From contig JAVHKY010000030.1 of the NCBI GenBank assembly GCA_035079385.1, forward strand, positions 8,905,001 to 8,969,000: a stretch of DNA of 64,000 nucleotides. The letters are read 5' to 3'. The stretch comes from Aspidiotus rigidus (taxonomy: Eukaryota > Arthropoda > Insecta > Hemiptera > Diaspididae). Below, piece after piece: positions 1 through 11,364 of the stretch. Both the position numbers and the translations under genes were made by a program. Position 1 is the stretch's first letter; the number at the start of each line of letters is the position of its first letter. The notes under the pieces are model-generated. The model did not search any database. It saw only the letters and a program-made list of their open reading frames with translations, and was not told where the DNA came from.

Positions 1-292
1 GTGAGAGCTCTTGGCGCAGCTATACCGCGTGCTATCAATTTATGTCTGCAATTTCAACAAAATCATCACAATGTTCTAACGTTTGACGTATCTACCAATA
101 CCGTGAATTTAGTAGGTTAGTATATAACTGATGTGTTCTATTGATTCCTATTACGCTTTATCCGAGTTTAATTCATGTTCATTCATTATAGATGAGCTCG
201 AACCGCTTGTAGAAGACGAAGATTTCGAAACTGTAGCTCGTCGGAATTCTTCAATTTGTATCAAACTCGTACCATTAGAAAAACCTAAATAA
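1..292 (+). CDS. POP7: RNase P/MRP protein subunit POP7 (Rpp20)-like, C-terminal part
   Basis: Two exons are visible, 1-115 and 192-292 (TAA at 290-292). The reading frame is open from base 1, so the gene starts outside the window. The intron has donor GTTAGT at 116 and acceptor ATAG ending at 191, and splits a Gly/Asp codon so that the frame reads through into DELEPLVEDEDF. The pieces RALGAAIPRAINLCLQF, STNTVNLV and DELEP match the Alba-fold Rpp20/POP7 family, in which this C-terminal region binds the P3 arm of RNase P and RNase MRP RNA with Rpp25. Only about 71 residues are present, roughly the last half of a typical member. The stop codon overlaps the ATG of the next gene by one base, which suggests a shared bicistronic mRNA. 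Family identification is by recognition, not by search. Confidence 0.85.
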
Positions 293-714
293 TGTTGTTT
301 ACCGTCCAAGAACTGGTGCCGTGGTTAGGTATAAGCCGATTCGAGCTACTCGTTCAAACTATCTGCTTGCTAATATTTTCTATCGCTCTTACCGTCCGTA
401 TGGAGATAGACGGTTCTTTTTCAAATGTACCTGCCAGTACGATTTGGTGGACTTTCTCGCCGCTGTTTGCCGCAAATGTGGTGAACGCGTACTTTTGTGT
501 GATCGTATTCATAAGAACCTGTCTAGAAAGAACCTTCAAAGTTGCTATTGTGCGAGCTATGTGGTCAGCATCCGTCATTGTCGTATTCATGTTGTCTGAA
601 TACATGCTTTGCCAGAAGTTGCTTGGCAATAATAATCTCGATACCTCCGAGATAACATCGCCATTTTTAGTACTTCTCCAGCTTTTGGCGATTCGAGCTT
701 GTCAAACGGGTTGA
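292..714 (+). CDS. TMEM203: Transmembrane protein 203
   Basis: Intronless 140-residue ORF beginning with ATG at 292, which shares its A with the preceding TAA (TAATG). It opens MLFTVQELVPWLG and ends ITSPFLVLLQLLAIRAC, both closely resembling vertebrate TMEM203, which has about 136 residues. Four hydrophobic segments are visible, as expected for this small multipass endoplasmic-reticulum protein. Known family role: ER calcium homeostasis and interaction with STING. The lack of any gap from the POP7 stop argues for translation by termination-reinitiation from one transcript. No separate promoter could fit between the two ORFs. Confidence 0.9.
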   Translation: MLFTVQELVPWLGISRFELLVQTICLLIFSIALTVRMEIDGSFSNVPASTIWWTFSPLFAANVVNAYFCVIVFIRTCLERTFKVAIVRAMWSASVIVVFMLSEYMLCQKLLGNNNLDTSEITSPFLVLLQLLAIRACQTG

Positions 715-1524
715 GAGATCGTGATTGAGATTCACTTTTGAGTTACATTTAACGACAAGTGCTGTCGATCTTGGAAATATAATTTGATGAGTTGAATATT
801 CTTGGGTGATGGATACAAATTCCGTATTTCGATGTCGCCCTTAACATTTTTATCGCAAAAAATTGTTTTTGGAATTCATTGAAAATGATTAAAATTGAAT
901 GAAAATTGTGAATTGAAGAAAAAAATTTTCGACGAAGTGAAATTAATTTTATTACATTGGTTGAATCTTTTGAGTTTGACGTACGATATTGCCTCTGAGT
1001 GAATCTTCGCCTCTTTTACGTTTCCTTTTCTCAGCCTTAATGTTTTAGTTTTTTTCTCGTTGTTGTTTACTTCACATAGAAATCTAAAAGCAACTTTTAA
1101 GCTTTAGTTGATACCTATCGGAGTGTTGAGAAAGATTTTCAAATTTCTAGTCCGTGTTGTCTGATTGAATGAATAAAATTGAACAGAAGTCAAGTATTTT
1201 TTCAAGATGGATAATCCTCGAAGCGTGGAAAGCAGTTTGAATGATATTCGTTCAATTTCTATCAGTTACCGACCGCTCTGATTTTATTTACATCAAGCAT
1301 GATTCGAGTATTCGAATAAAAGTATTATTTTATCTTCTGTGTGCCAATTTTTGGTAGCAAGGATATTTTTCTTGAAATTCGTTTGATTTTATGGTGTCAC
1401 ATTTTTCGAAATTAAGGAATTGAAGCTCCCGTCCCCTCCATCCTGCGGGTAAGTCTGTATCTGTGAAGTTGGCTCAAGAACGCGCCCAATTGTTCCAATC
1501 TCCTAAAAAATAGCTTCAACTAGG
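715..1524. other. Intergenic, convergent 3' ends
   Basis: No coding exon seen. This AT-rich stretch separates TMEM203 (plus) from gene A (minus), which converge. An AATAAA at 1172-1177 on the plus strand is a plausible polyadenylation signal for the POP7-TMEM203 transcript. Confidence 0.5.
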
Positions 1525-2672
1525 TTAACATATGTATTGCGGTACATTACAATAATTTATTATAGTAGTGACGTCTGCAAGTTTCCTCGAGATGAAGAAC
1601 GTACTCGTATTACGTTCGCAAGTTCGAGAAATATATAATGACGCAGGAATTGCACTTCCTATCTGCACGACCTTACATTCTATCGCCCATCGAGTTAGTT
1701 TGTTTTGCCAATGATGCCTAAGTAAGAGAAATAGTTCATGTTTCTCACAAGGTGGTATATCATTAACATCGTCGTTAGCTGGAAATCTATAATATTCGTA
1801 ATATTCTTTCGCATTTGAGACCAGTGTGCACAACCTGATCCTCTCGGAAGTTGTCAAGTTACAAATGGCGACACCGTTTTCATCTAAAATGGAGGAAAGA
1901 TCAATGAATTTATAAAAAGTACGAGTACTTCATGCAATAAATGGAACCATTAACTCACTTGACTCAAAATTAACACGCTGGTCGCGTTTACGATCATCCA
2001 TCGAAAATATGGATGCTGGTGTTTCAGCTGCAGCAATTAGGATCATTTTTTCCTGATGATTGTACATGGTTACAAAACGTGTGGTCACATTTCGAACGTG
2101 ATACTCGCGCGAAATATAATACTTCTTAACGACGAGTTTTGGTGGACGATTCAGGGCCGGGCATACGAACACCAACTCCTCAGCAGTACTAGAGCCGTCG
2201 CGAGTATGAATTGTATGTATTTCGTAATGGCGTGGTTTATCGACGTGAACGTTACAATTTTTCAAAAAACTTTCGTCTTTATCCAGGACGGCTTGATCGT
2301 CCGGATGAAAATAATGCACTTTGTGCGTGTAAAAAAAGTAAGGACTACGGAGGACTGCTTCGCAAATTCTCGCTCTAAATTCTGGCGTTTCGTTTTCAGG
2401 AGCTTTGAGATCTGATTCTAGATCATCAGGTGTACATTAGAATTAGCATGATGGCAGACAATCAACAACCATAGAATTACCTTTTAAAAACAAATTTTGA
2501 TTAGCTCACGCAAGTGATTTAATTCTGCATAGAAATCTTCTAAATCATCGAAAACGGTGACGGCAAACGTTAATCCTCCATCATCAAGGCTGGATGAAAT
2601 GATGGTGCTCATCTTCATCATAGTCGTAATAGTAGTTACCGTATCGATTACTGATAGCAACGAAATTTTCAT
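1525..2672 (-). CDS. Gene A: secreted protein with two copies of a two-cysteine module (unrecognised family)
   Basis: Three exons, 2510-2672, 1959-2411 and 1525-1883, join in frame with phase-1 introns to 975 nt (324 aa). The start is the ATG at 2672; the frame upstream gives only a TTG. Residues 1-24 are moderately hydrophobic and may be a signal peptide. Two modules follow. Module 1 has C71 in RARICEAV and C138 in VFVCPAL. Module 2 has C224 in RIRLCTLV and C275 in AIECKVV followed by IPASLYIS. The same pattern occurs in genes B, D and E. NET at 61-63 is a glycosylation sequon. Splice sites: GTGAGC/CAG at intron 1 and GTGAGT/TTTAG at intron 2. I do not recognise the family and assign no function. 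The exon 1 donor choice is inferred from phase. Confidence 0.7.
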
Positions 2673-5498
2673 GATTACCAATCAATCATACTTTTTAAAC
2701 ATACCTAATGTAACGAAGACGTATTTTCACATTTTGAGGGAATATGTTGGTAAGAGGCGGATGATTAACAAATATTACCTATCCATTGAAGTCTATTGTA
2801 ATTACCCATATTAGGTAAATAGGGCTAGTACTTACATGGATTCGTATTTTGATTAATACCTATGATTTTGAGTTGGCGCGTGTAGCGATTACGAGTTATA
2901 GATTATTTCAGTACTTATGACTGATACATCTAGTCCACCGTTGTTCAAATACCTACCTAATATTATACCTAGGTACAGGCGTTTGTAAAACAAATGACGA
3001 GAGAAATTTTCTTTCCAGTCACATAGACCCACAATGCCCAATTTTGGATTTATTGCCTATCATCAGCATACTTGTATAATTTATTATGTACAATGAATTA
3101 GTTTGCTAGCGTTTACTATTTCATTCTGTCTGTAATTTCCGTCGAAGGGTACATATCCGATAACCCCTTATGGTGACTTTGTGAAAAGGCAATAGGCTCA
3201 TATAGTTTGTACTCAATTTTCATTTTTACTCTCTCTCTCTCCTGACCGCCCTTTCCATGAACAAGCCGGGGGCTGCATAAATAGGAGCCTCGTCTTATAC
3301 CCAATTGAACGTAATTTGTACGTTTGTAACATTGTACTTTGCAATCTCAAAATTTCTGCTTCGCGATTCCTTCCTCCCTCAAAGAGAAACAAACTTGAGA
3401 AGGCTAGCCTCCAATAGGTGACTTTATATGGGTCACTATCAGGCTTATATAATTGAACCTAATTAGTATCTGTTGTATTCAGTAGTCTCAATTTATGAAC
3501 CCTCTCCTGGGTGCATTCTGATAAGAATAGTTGTCGAAAAAATTACGGTCTTAGAATTGGATTTTGAAGTTAATAATACCCTGTTTGTATCAAGAATAGA
3601 GAGAAAAAAAAAAAACGAAATCCACAAATAATCTGTGCAGTTTGTAAGAGTTTAAACTCTTTCTTTTACCTCCCAATAATGTGCTGTATCACCTTTTCAG
3701 CTGAAAGGATTGGCATTATCAATACTGCTGCCTCTCCAATAAATCGATTTCAGGAAGTCAGAGATTAACATGGTGCTGCAGATTATTAAAAAATTAAATT
3801 TTTACTCCCTCCTAAGCCAGGACCAAGAAATGTTTCTAAAACCCAAAGTAAACCTAAAATTTTGGAAAATTTGTTCATTACGTAGCTGTTATTACCCGAA
3901 TACCTTAATAAAATTCAACATTATTATTAAACCACCTCATGATATAAGCGCAATTTATTAAAATTGTGAACAATTCGATGCGAAAATTAAAATTTGCTTC
4001 AGATTCCAAAATCAACCCATCAAATCTGTTCAACTGATTTCAAAATTTTGGGATAAAAAGGAAGTCACTCATCTTCATCTGAGTAATTAATACCCAAACC
4101 TACAGTCGGGTAATCACGCCCATTAAGGCACTTTTTATTTTGGCTCTATGTGTCCTTATTCGAGACTCTTCCCAGATCCAAAACCATTTTATTATAGTAC
4201 TATCTCTTCATCAGATAAACTTTCAAGTTTGTCTCTAAAATCATCGCTGACTTCTAGAAATCAATTTTAATTTTGCATGGCGTTGTTATCCAGAAGTACC
4301 TTTTTTTTTACTTACGGCTCTCGCGTTTTATAATCGATTTGTCCATCTTCTGGAAAAAACAGAAGAGGAGAAACTAATGTGATTCTATAGTACATATGTA
4401 AGTATGCAAATTATATCTAATGAATACTCAATATAATCAAACAATTTCTTCATTTGAGATATTCTTTGGTTTCAGAGTGTACTCCAAGTGTGTGATCTTC
4501 TGAAATTAAGGCTTTAAGAGCTGATGTTAGTTCCCCTAGTTTTATTTTTTTCTGTGCATGACAGGCGGAGATAAACGGACCAAAACGTTGCGGGATTGAG
4601 TGAGGAGTTTTCTTTTGAAGGCCAACATTGAAATTATGTCATTCGAGGTTTTCAGTTTGAGTTTGTCAATCACTTTATATTTTCTTTCTTTGTTTGGTCG
4701 TTGTTGCATACAAAATTCTGGAATGATGTGTGTAGTTGATTCAAATTGAAGCTTCTTTTAATTTTTGTACGCTTTTAAGTGTGAAGCAAGTTTCTTGTTT
4801 TCCTCAGTTAAAATATTTATAACATCTTCCTCAGAAGCTGCAAAAACCTTGATTTGATGAAGCGGCTCTTTGAGTGAGTAGTGAGTAAAATTACTTTTAA
4901 ATTGTGCACTTATCAATGAAATGCTACGTCTGGGTAGATATCAAAATTTGCGCACAATTGATGAAATTAAAAATTATTTTGAGAAAGTGGGACATCAAAC
5001 TTATTTTGCTCACATGATTCCAGTTCCAACATTCACGAAGAGGGAGGTGTTTCCACGCTGAATACAAATATGCAGCGTGGCGCCAAAAGACAAAACCCTC
5101 TTGTTCTTGAGGAAAATAATTATACTCTATTTTAGTCTCAAACCCACCTAGGGACTTCCTAGACTTCATCCTCTCCCAAGTAAATTTTTATTATGTACTC
5201 AATTACGTGTATCTAAAAAATGAATTTGGAATATAGAAAAAACATTATAAATTATACTCTATAAGAATTACCAAAATCAGATAATCCATTATTATTAGAA
5301 GATGATTTTAAATGTGACGAAATTATGTCAAAACTTCAAATTAAAAATTTATTTACAAAAGAGAAAAAAATGATCAGCCGATGGAATGAGACGATATTCT
5401 GATGAATGTCTTGAATTACAATATTAAGTATCGGATTTTACTAAAGTGAATACAACTAATTAAAAAATTGTAATTAGAAATATACAATTTTAAGGCGA
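2673..5498. other. Non-coding, AT-rich interval
   Basis: No supportable exon, RNA gene or intact element seen on either strand. It presumably holds the 5' flank of gene A and the 3' flank of gene B. Only short homopurine and CT runs stand out (CTCTCTCTCTC near 3230). Confidence 0.4.
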
Positions 5499-6017
5499 TT
5501 AAGGATTGCTGTAGTGAATGATGTGGGCACCGCTTTGAAAATAGTATATCTCGTCAGTAGGATCTTTCACTAACCGAAATACGTGAGTATTGTTCCCCTC
5601 GGCCAAGTAAAACTCGGTTCCATTATAGCTGCAATATATTAGAGGCATATGATTGATGCCTTGGGTGCAAACGACTGCTGCATTCCTTATCACCCTTTCT
5701 GTCTCCAACGTTGCACTTCCAGCAGGATCTATGTACGGGAATTCGCCTGGAGGATAGTAAAGTGGGTAATTATCCGCTAATACTTCGTCGCAAACTTTTC
5801 TCAACGTATCCTTAGTCAAATTATCTGCCAAAGGCCACGGTTTGGATTTTAATTGGTTTATATCTACAAACGATCGATTGCCAAGAAAAAAAAAAAAAGG
5901 AATTATGAAAATGAAGCAAATTAGGGGCTAGGATTTTGCCAACACGTCACTTACCAGGATGGAATTTATCAAACTCAGTCTGAGTGTTGTTTAGAGTTGT
6001 TTTGTACCATTCTGCAT
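5499..6017 (-). CDS. Gene B: partial member of the two-cysteine module family
   Basis: Two exons are well supported: 5955-6017 (acceptor AACAG, donor GTAAGT) and the terminal exon 5499-5863 (acceptor TTTGTAG), joined at phase 1. The terminal exon carries one module. Its early cysteine lies in TLRKVCDEVLADNYP and the later one, 41 residues on, in NAAVVCTQG, followed by MPLIY. The small exon encodes a DAEWYKTTLNNT-like segment resembling EVTWYPKLLENH in gene D. The 5' end and signal peptide could not be located. An open stretch at 6070-6181 (minus) could be a further exon but does not splice cleanly. The gene may therefore be truncated upstream. It is strongly similar at DNA level to the pseudogene at 9205-9420. 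Confidence 0.55.
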
Positions 6018-7642
6018 CTGTTATTGATAATTTCAGTATCAGAATTGTTGAAGACCAAAGGCCAAATGATTTCGCTTTTACGCACCACATATTTCATGGA
6101 CTGATGTGACGATACAAGAGTGTGAGACAGAGCAGAGTATTTGTATACGTCGGTGTGCAGACAGTCATCATATGGATTCAATACCTACATCTATTTCAAA
6201 ATTGCTCTCTTTCTCAACCTTTTCACGGCCACGGCAGAGTGACGCGACCACAGGCTGATTATGATTATAAGGCAGTATCCTAATTACCTCACCTGTTTTT
6301 CACAGCCAGAAGATCGAGAGACCGCTAAGCGTCAGATGGAATGCTGACTAAGGGCTAAGTATGGGTCCCCGACTAACTCAAGTCCAAGGCGCAAGGTAAG
6401 AGACTGAGCTCAAAAAAGTGGAGAGAGAATCCTACCTAGAGTTTACTTCGAAGCAGAAACAAACCAGTGATCCCTTTTCCATGTCAAATCCAACCCAAGT
6501 TTAACCCTGTAGACTCACTCTTCCTCCTTCAAAGACGTTAAACTAAATCACGTCATTTTTTTGACAGACCAAAAAGTGATGAAAAATAGGGGGCGTTCTT
6601 TTTGGGCCAAGAATTCTCACGTGTCAAGTATACGTTAACTACTTCACTAGGATTAAAAATTTTGTATGAAGAAAACTCAAACAATGTACGGCCGATGAAG
6701 CTGGTTTCTCTCCTTGTTCGACAGAAGGTAGCGTATCTAACACTTTGGAAGACTACTTAGATAACTTTTTCATCAACAAGGTGTGAAACTATTCGAAGAG
6801 GAAAATGAAGTATCCCGGTTTCAAAAAGTCGAAAATATGAAAATAAACATACAACAGGATTGAGAAATGAAGTCTCTATTTTAAGTTGAAAAAAAAAACT
6901 CGGTAGTGGTTCAGACGTGAACGTGAGACTCGAAAAACATAGTCGCTATCCAACATAATTATGTGGGCGTCAAAGTGCGATGGCCAGAGTACCATGCAGT
7001 TGCTCGGCGAGAAGACGGACCGGGGAAGAAGAGAGAGAGCGATAAGAATTTTTATAATGGACAATAATGTTAGAAAGGGAAAAGCTCATAGCGCCTCGCT
7101 TCGTCTCACGTAGCGATGTATTATCATACAGATAATGTGAGTAAAAAATATAAATAAACATTAGTATTCCATCAAATGTTACAAAAATTATTTTGCCCTG
7201 CGCCCTGAACGTAGATATGGATTGAAATTCATATTAGGTATATAAAATTAAATTGAAAAGTTGATATATCTTTTCTTGGCAATATTGTAAACAAGTATCA
7301 AATTTACGAGTAGTTTCATCTCTGAAGTTGTTTCATTTTATACCTCTTTTGAATAGAGAAATTTTGAGTGCATTTTTCCACTGAGTAATGTTGAAAATTG
7401 TTCATAATACAAGGATTTATTGCAGCGAAGATATCCTATTGCTATGAATATTATTTTACATCAGTTATCAATTTTTCAGACCATCTGATGTATTTTAGAA
7501 AGTGCTTACCCTCACGTTTCATGACCAATCCGTCCATCTCCTAAAGAAAACAGAGGAAGAGGAGAGACAAACGATAATATATATAATATATGCTTAGCTT
7601 GTACTATAACACAGTATGTACAGTACAAAATGATTATGTTAG
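6018..7642. other. Interval without assigned gene
   Basis: The missing 5' exon(s) of gene B should lie here, but no convincing ATG plus signal peptide with a phase-1 donor was found. A hydrophobic frame on minus at about 7000-7060 lacks an ATG. Nothing else can be supported. Confidence 0.35.
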
Positions 7643-8932
7643 ATGATACAGACCAGTAAGCATTTCTTGAAGCCTCTCTTTGGAACCTGTTATTTCTTGT
7701 TATTTATATCAGAAAAGGGATTCGCACCTAATGATCACTCAAACCATAGTCATGCGCAAGATCCTTTTGACGACAAATTGAAGCAATCTGAACACCAGCA
7801 ACAGAAGTGGTCGCAGATTCAAATTCATTGTTGTTTATTGGGACAAACTCATCCACGGTGGCTGGAGAGACATTCCGTGAAATATACGCCACCCTACTGA
7901 CAGAAACAATCAAAACTTTTGCTGAACCATTCTACCTGAACACTTTACCTTTGTCTCTACAAAATGAGCTTTTATTGACTCCTACTCAAACGTCTCCACC
8001 CTATATTTGTGAGCTGATGCGTTTCTTTGGTTTTGGAAAGACCAAAGCAGGAGAATGGGTTTGCAGAATCGACACCTTAGTCCAGGTCTAATTTGGGTTG
8101 TACCAAACAATCAGGGGTTTTTCTTTCAACTGTCTACCAAAAGTAGTCTAGGTCCGACGTGTGGCACCTACTGGAATATCTAGATTATCAATATTTGTAC
8201 TCAAAAATGGCGGAAGTTCACAAAGAATCATACAGTTATGAAGACGTAGTGCAGAATGCATTTCAAGGGCCATCAGCGTTTTGTCAAGCGTGGTTGGAAA
8301 ACGTGAAGAGAGGAAATAAACAAGTGAAATGCATATATACAACGCTAAGGAAACCAAAAGAATTAGTTTTGGAGGTTGGAGCGACAATTGTTGTATTAAA
8401 ATCAAGTTCTCTTGGATGATTCACCTCATTTTAACAATTTCTGGGAATGTCTTTGTACTTCCTCCTACATAATTTGCTTTTGTAAGAATGTTTGAAAAAT
8501 GGTTATCACCAGGAATACAAGATCAAGTATTCGACTCGAATTTCTGGTAATGGATACAAAGTAGTCAAAAGAGTTGATACACTTGAGCAGCTAACGACAA
8601 CGCCATTAAGAGGCCATGCAGTGGCCAACGAAGTCCTCAACCACCTACATGTTGACCTGTGCCTTTATCTGCCGCAATATGAAATCCTGAATTTCATGAG
8701 CAGGTCTCGAGCCCTAAATGCCGATGTCGCAAGAATGCAACAAATAAATGCGCTGGAACACAAGGTGGTCAATTGTACAATAAGCTATTGTCAAGTCAAT
8801 ACTACTCAAGAAGTCGCTAACAAAATGAGCAGGATGTCAACAACGTTCAAAAACCTGCAAGGGGTGAACACTGACGATATAGTAATAGTAGGTCTCAAAG
8901 AATTAGTAGGTACCATGATTTTTCAAAGATGA
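7643..8932 (+). pseudogene. Broken, unrecognised coding stretch
   Basis: Four consecutive open segments on plus, in changing frames (7643-7900, 7807-8091, 8159-8419, 8492-8932), have protein-like composition but no good splice sites between them. The first starts with ATG and a hydrophobic leader (FGTCYFLLFIS). The others end at stops that look like frameshift scars, because the neighbouring frame continues sensible coding for another 20 or so codons. The last segment (about 146 codons) has no recognisable motif. I cannot assign a family. Possibilities are a decayed host gene, a decayed element, or an endogenous viral insertion; the last is only suggested by the single-exon, frame-broken look. 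It ends 270 bases before the gene C relic and may or may not be connected with it. Confidence 0.35.
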
Positions 8933-9204
8933 TAAAAAATGGAGAAATTTACTTAGAAATATAATTTTTCTGACCATCATAGATTAAAATAAAAATGAAC
9001 TGAATTTTTGTACCTAGTCTCAACTCTCTGCGTTGATTCCTGATTTTTTAACAATTTTTAGAAAAGCAGTGCGTTGCCATGAAACTTTGTACATTGTCCA
9101 TCTCTAACTTGCAGCGCAATCTAGGGTTATGTTGCGGAATTATCACAAAACCGGAGACAACATTTGCGTCCATACCTTCATATATTATAACATGCTATCC
9201 TCAC

Positions 9205-9420
9205 AGATGGCGGCCGGAATCGTGGCCTTCAGCAAATAATTTGACTATGGATATGTTAAGAGTTTGCAATGAAGTATTAGCGAGTAATTACCCACTTTAC
9301 TATCCTCCAGCCGAGTTCCTTACAGAGAGACTGCTGAAAATGCTACGTTGGAGACAGAAAGGTAACAAGGAATGCAGCAGTCATTGGTAAAAAAGGTATC
9401 AACACTTATTGCAACACATA
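9205..9420 (+). pseudogene. Gene C: frameshifted copy of the gene B terminal exon
   Basis: After an acceptor-like CACAG the sequence parallels gene B base for base. It encodes NNLTMDMLRVCNEVLASNY where gene B has DNLTKDTLRKVCDEVLADNY, then YPLYYPPAEF against YPLYYPPGEF. Just after this a small deletion relative to gene B shifts the frame, so the homologous DNA (still recognisable as GTTGGAGACAGAAAGG and GGAATGCAGCAGTC) is read in the wrong frame to an early stop at about 9390. The second cysteine of the module is lost. It lies on the opposite strand to gene B, 3.3 kb away, so this is an inverted duplicate that has decayed. Confidence 0.7.
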
Positions 9421-10161
9421 TCTGTCTCACCCACCTTTTTCTCTTTTTACACCTCTAAGCCTTTTCATGCCTGCAGACCCATTCACAGTTGACGTCACAT
9501 GGTATCGATAGAGCTCTATCCAGTGAAAAATATCAACAAAGAGAACAAACTGTTTCTTAAAAACAAACTTATAATATTATAATCTAGGAAGTTTGTAATA
9601 CTGTAATTGAAAATTCAGTTTTGGTTCCTAACAAACGATCTATTTACAAAATGTTGAACGATTTCTGGAGCATTATTTTTTCTTATGGGAAAGTACATGC
9701 AAAAAAATTGTTTACACTCGTGATGGAAGTATGAAACACTGAAAGATTGATAGTTTACGCTATTATCGGTGTTGTGACACCAGCGTGAATAACCATTGCA
9801 ATGTATGCTGACGATCTGTCTGTTCAACACTTCTTCTGTCACCCGTCTCATCATTCTGTCTCCCTCTCTGCTGCACAAACTCTTTCTCAAACAATCATGA
9901 AAAAACCATCAGAGCAATGGGAACCTATTTCTAAAATCTTGGTAACCCCGGCCATTTGCCTTATCCAAGTCCATAACACTGAGTGCAGTTGCAAGGTTTG
10001 TTAATTCAATGAAAATACAATCATGTAAAATAGTAATGCGTTTATGCTTGAAATTCTTCTCGCCTATATTGATTTGTGTACTACATCTAAAATAGTTTCA
10101 TACTAGAATATTCAAAGAGAATTCTGTCTCAATAAACTTCAAAATTAGTCCAAAAACTTAC
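9421..10161. other. Interval with possible last exon of gene G
   Basis: No firm exon. On minus, an acceptor-like CTGCACTCAG at about 9985 and another (ATTCTAG) near 10107 could each provide a short final exon for gene G. The sequence does not decide between them. Confidence 0.3.
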
Positions 10162-11364
10162 TTTGTCCTTTGCTTCTTGCTTTATTCGTCGGCCTGCGGT
10201 CTCAAAATCCTTCATGTATTGATCATACTAAAAAAAAAAAAATGACACAGGCCTATTATCAGTAATTGTTGGAGTGGATACGGTGCAAAGAACAACACAC
10301 ATGAACAAACGTTAAACCTTTGGATTGGACATGAACTATCAAAGGTAAAGTACGTACTTTCAGAAGTAGGTATTTCTGACGGAATAAAAACGGTAAATGG
10401 CATTGTATTCAGCGTTAAAAGTGCTTAGAAAGCCTTCAATTGTTCACATTTATTGCTAAAGTTCGAAATTTGTTCCCGTGCGTAATAGAATGTAGGTGCG
10501 TAGTTATTTAAAGCACCCATGTCAAATGGTGTTGTTGTAGATTGGTCTTAGATTATGACAGGGTAGACTTCCACTTTTACTTAGTCACTTTAAACAAGTA
10601 CAGTCATTATCGGAGCTCATAATGATTGTACTTAGCATCGCAAACACAATCCACAATGAAAACACTTTCGGGTATACGCAGTCAGTGCGTATGTAGTACA
10701 AGGAAATTGGGCCAAAGTAAGAATGGCGATTTCTTTCACATGAAGAAATAAAGTGGTTTATTGAAGGGGTTTTGCTGTTCTCTTCTTTTGTAAAATGTTT
10801 TGCATTTCATGATATTTATTTTACGCGCTCAAAATAATGGGTTAGATATGAAGTTTTTGAAATGTCGCATTGTATTCTTTTTTTTTTTTCTTTTTTTTGC
10901 TGCGAAACAATATTTAATTTTACCTTCTGCGATTGCCGAGAAACTTTCCGTTAATTCCTTTACTTTCTTACATTCAATTAAATCACTTTATATTATAAAG
11001 AATACCGATTTTAAGAGCACCTACTCACTTTGAGGATTTCCGGGTTTAAAGGATGTGACTCTACAAAAAAAGAACAAAATATTAAAATTGTACAGTTCAT
11101 TATAAAATAATTATATATAATGACAGTCATAAAGTATCATACTTGCAAAAAAAGAATACGCGATTATTGATAAGTTATCGTAACCAGGCGAAGCGAACAC
11201 CCAGAAGACAATGATTAATTCGCACAACTTTGTATTAGTTGGACACTTATTTTCTTTTTTGTAATACCGTACGCACATCAAAAATATGACATTATATGTG
11301 CGTTTAGAAAGCATGAGAATAATTCTTGAGGATGAAGTGAGCGCAGTGACGTACGTAAAGCCAT
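10162..11364 (-). CDS. Gene G: very small multi-exon gene, unrecognised
   Basis: Three tiny exons connect perfectly in frame: 11355-11364 (ATG plus 7 nt, donor GTACGT), 11029-11060 (acceptor TTTTTTTGTAG, donor GTGAGT) and 10162-10227 (acceptor after a T tract, donor GTAAGT). They give MALQSHPLNPEILK followed by YDQYMKDFETAGRRIKQEAK, a hydrophilic, probably helical peptide. A fourth exon must close the frame (phase 0); two candidate acceptors lie in 9985-10110, each adding only 5-12 residues. Strong consensus splice sites around all pieces argue that this is real. I do not recognise the product. Exon 1 is so short that it could be a chance fit. Confidence 0.4.
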
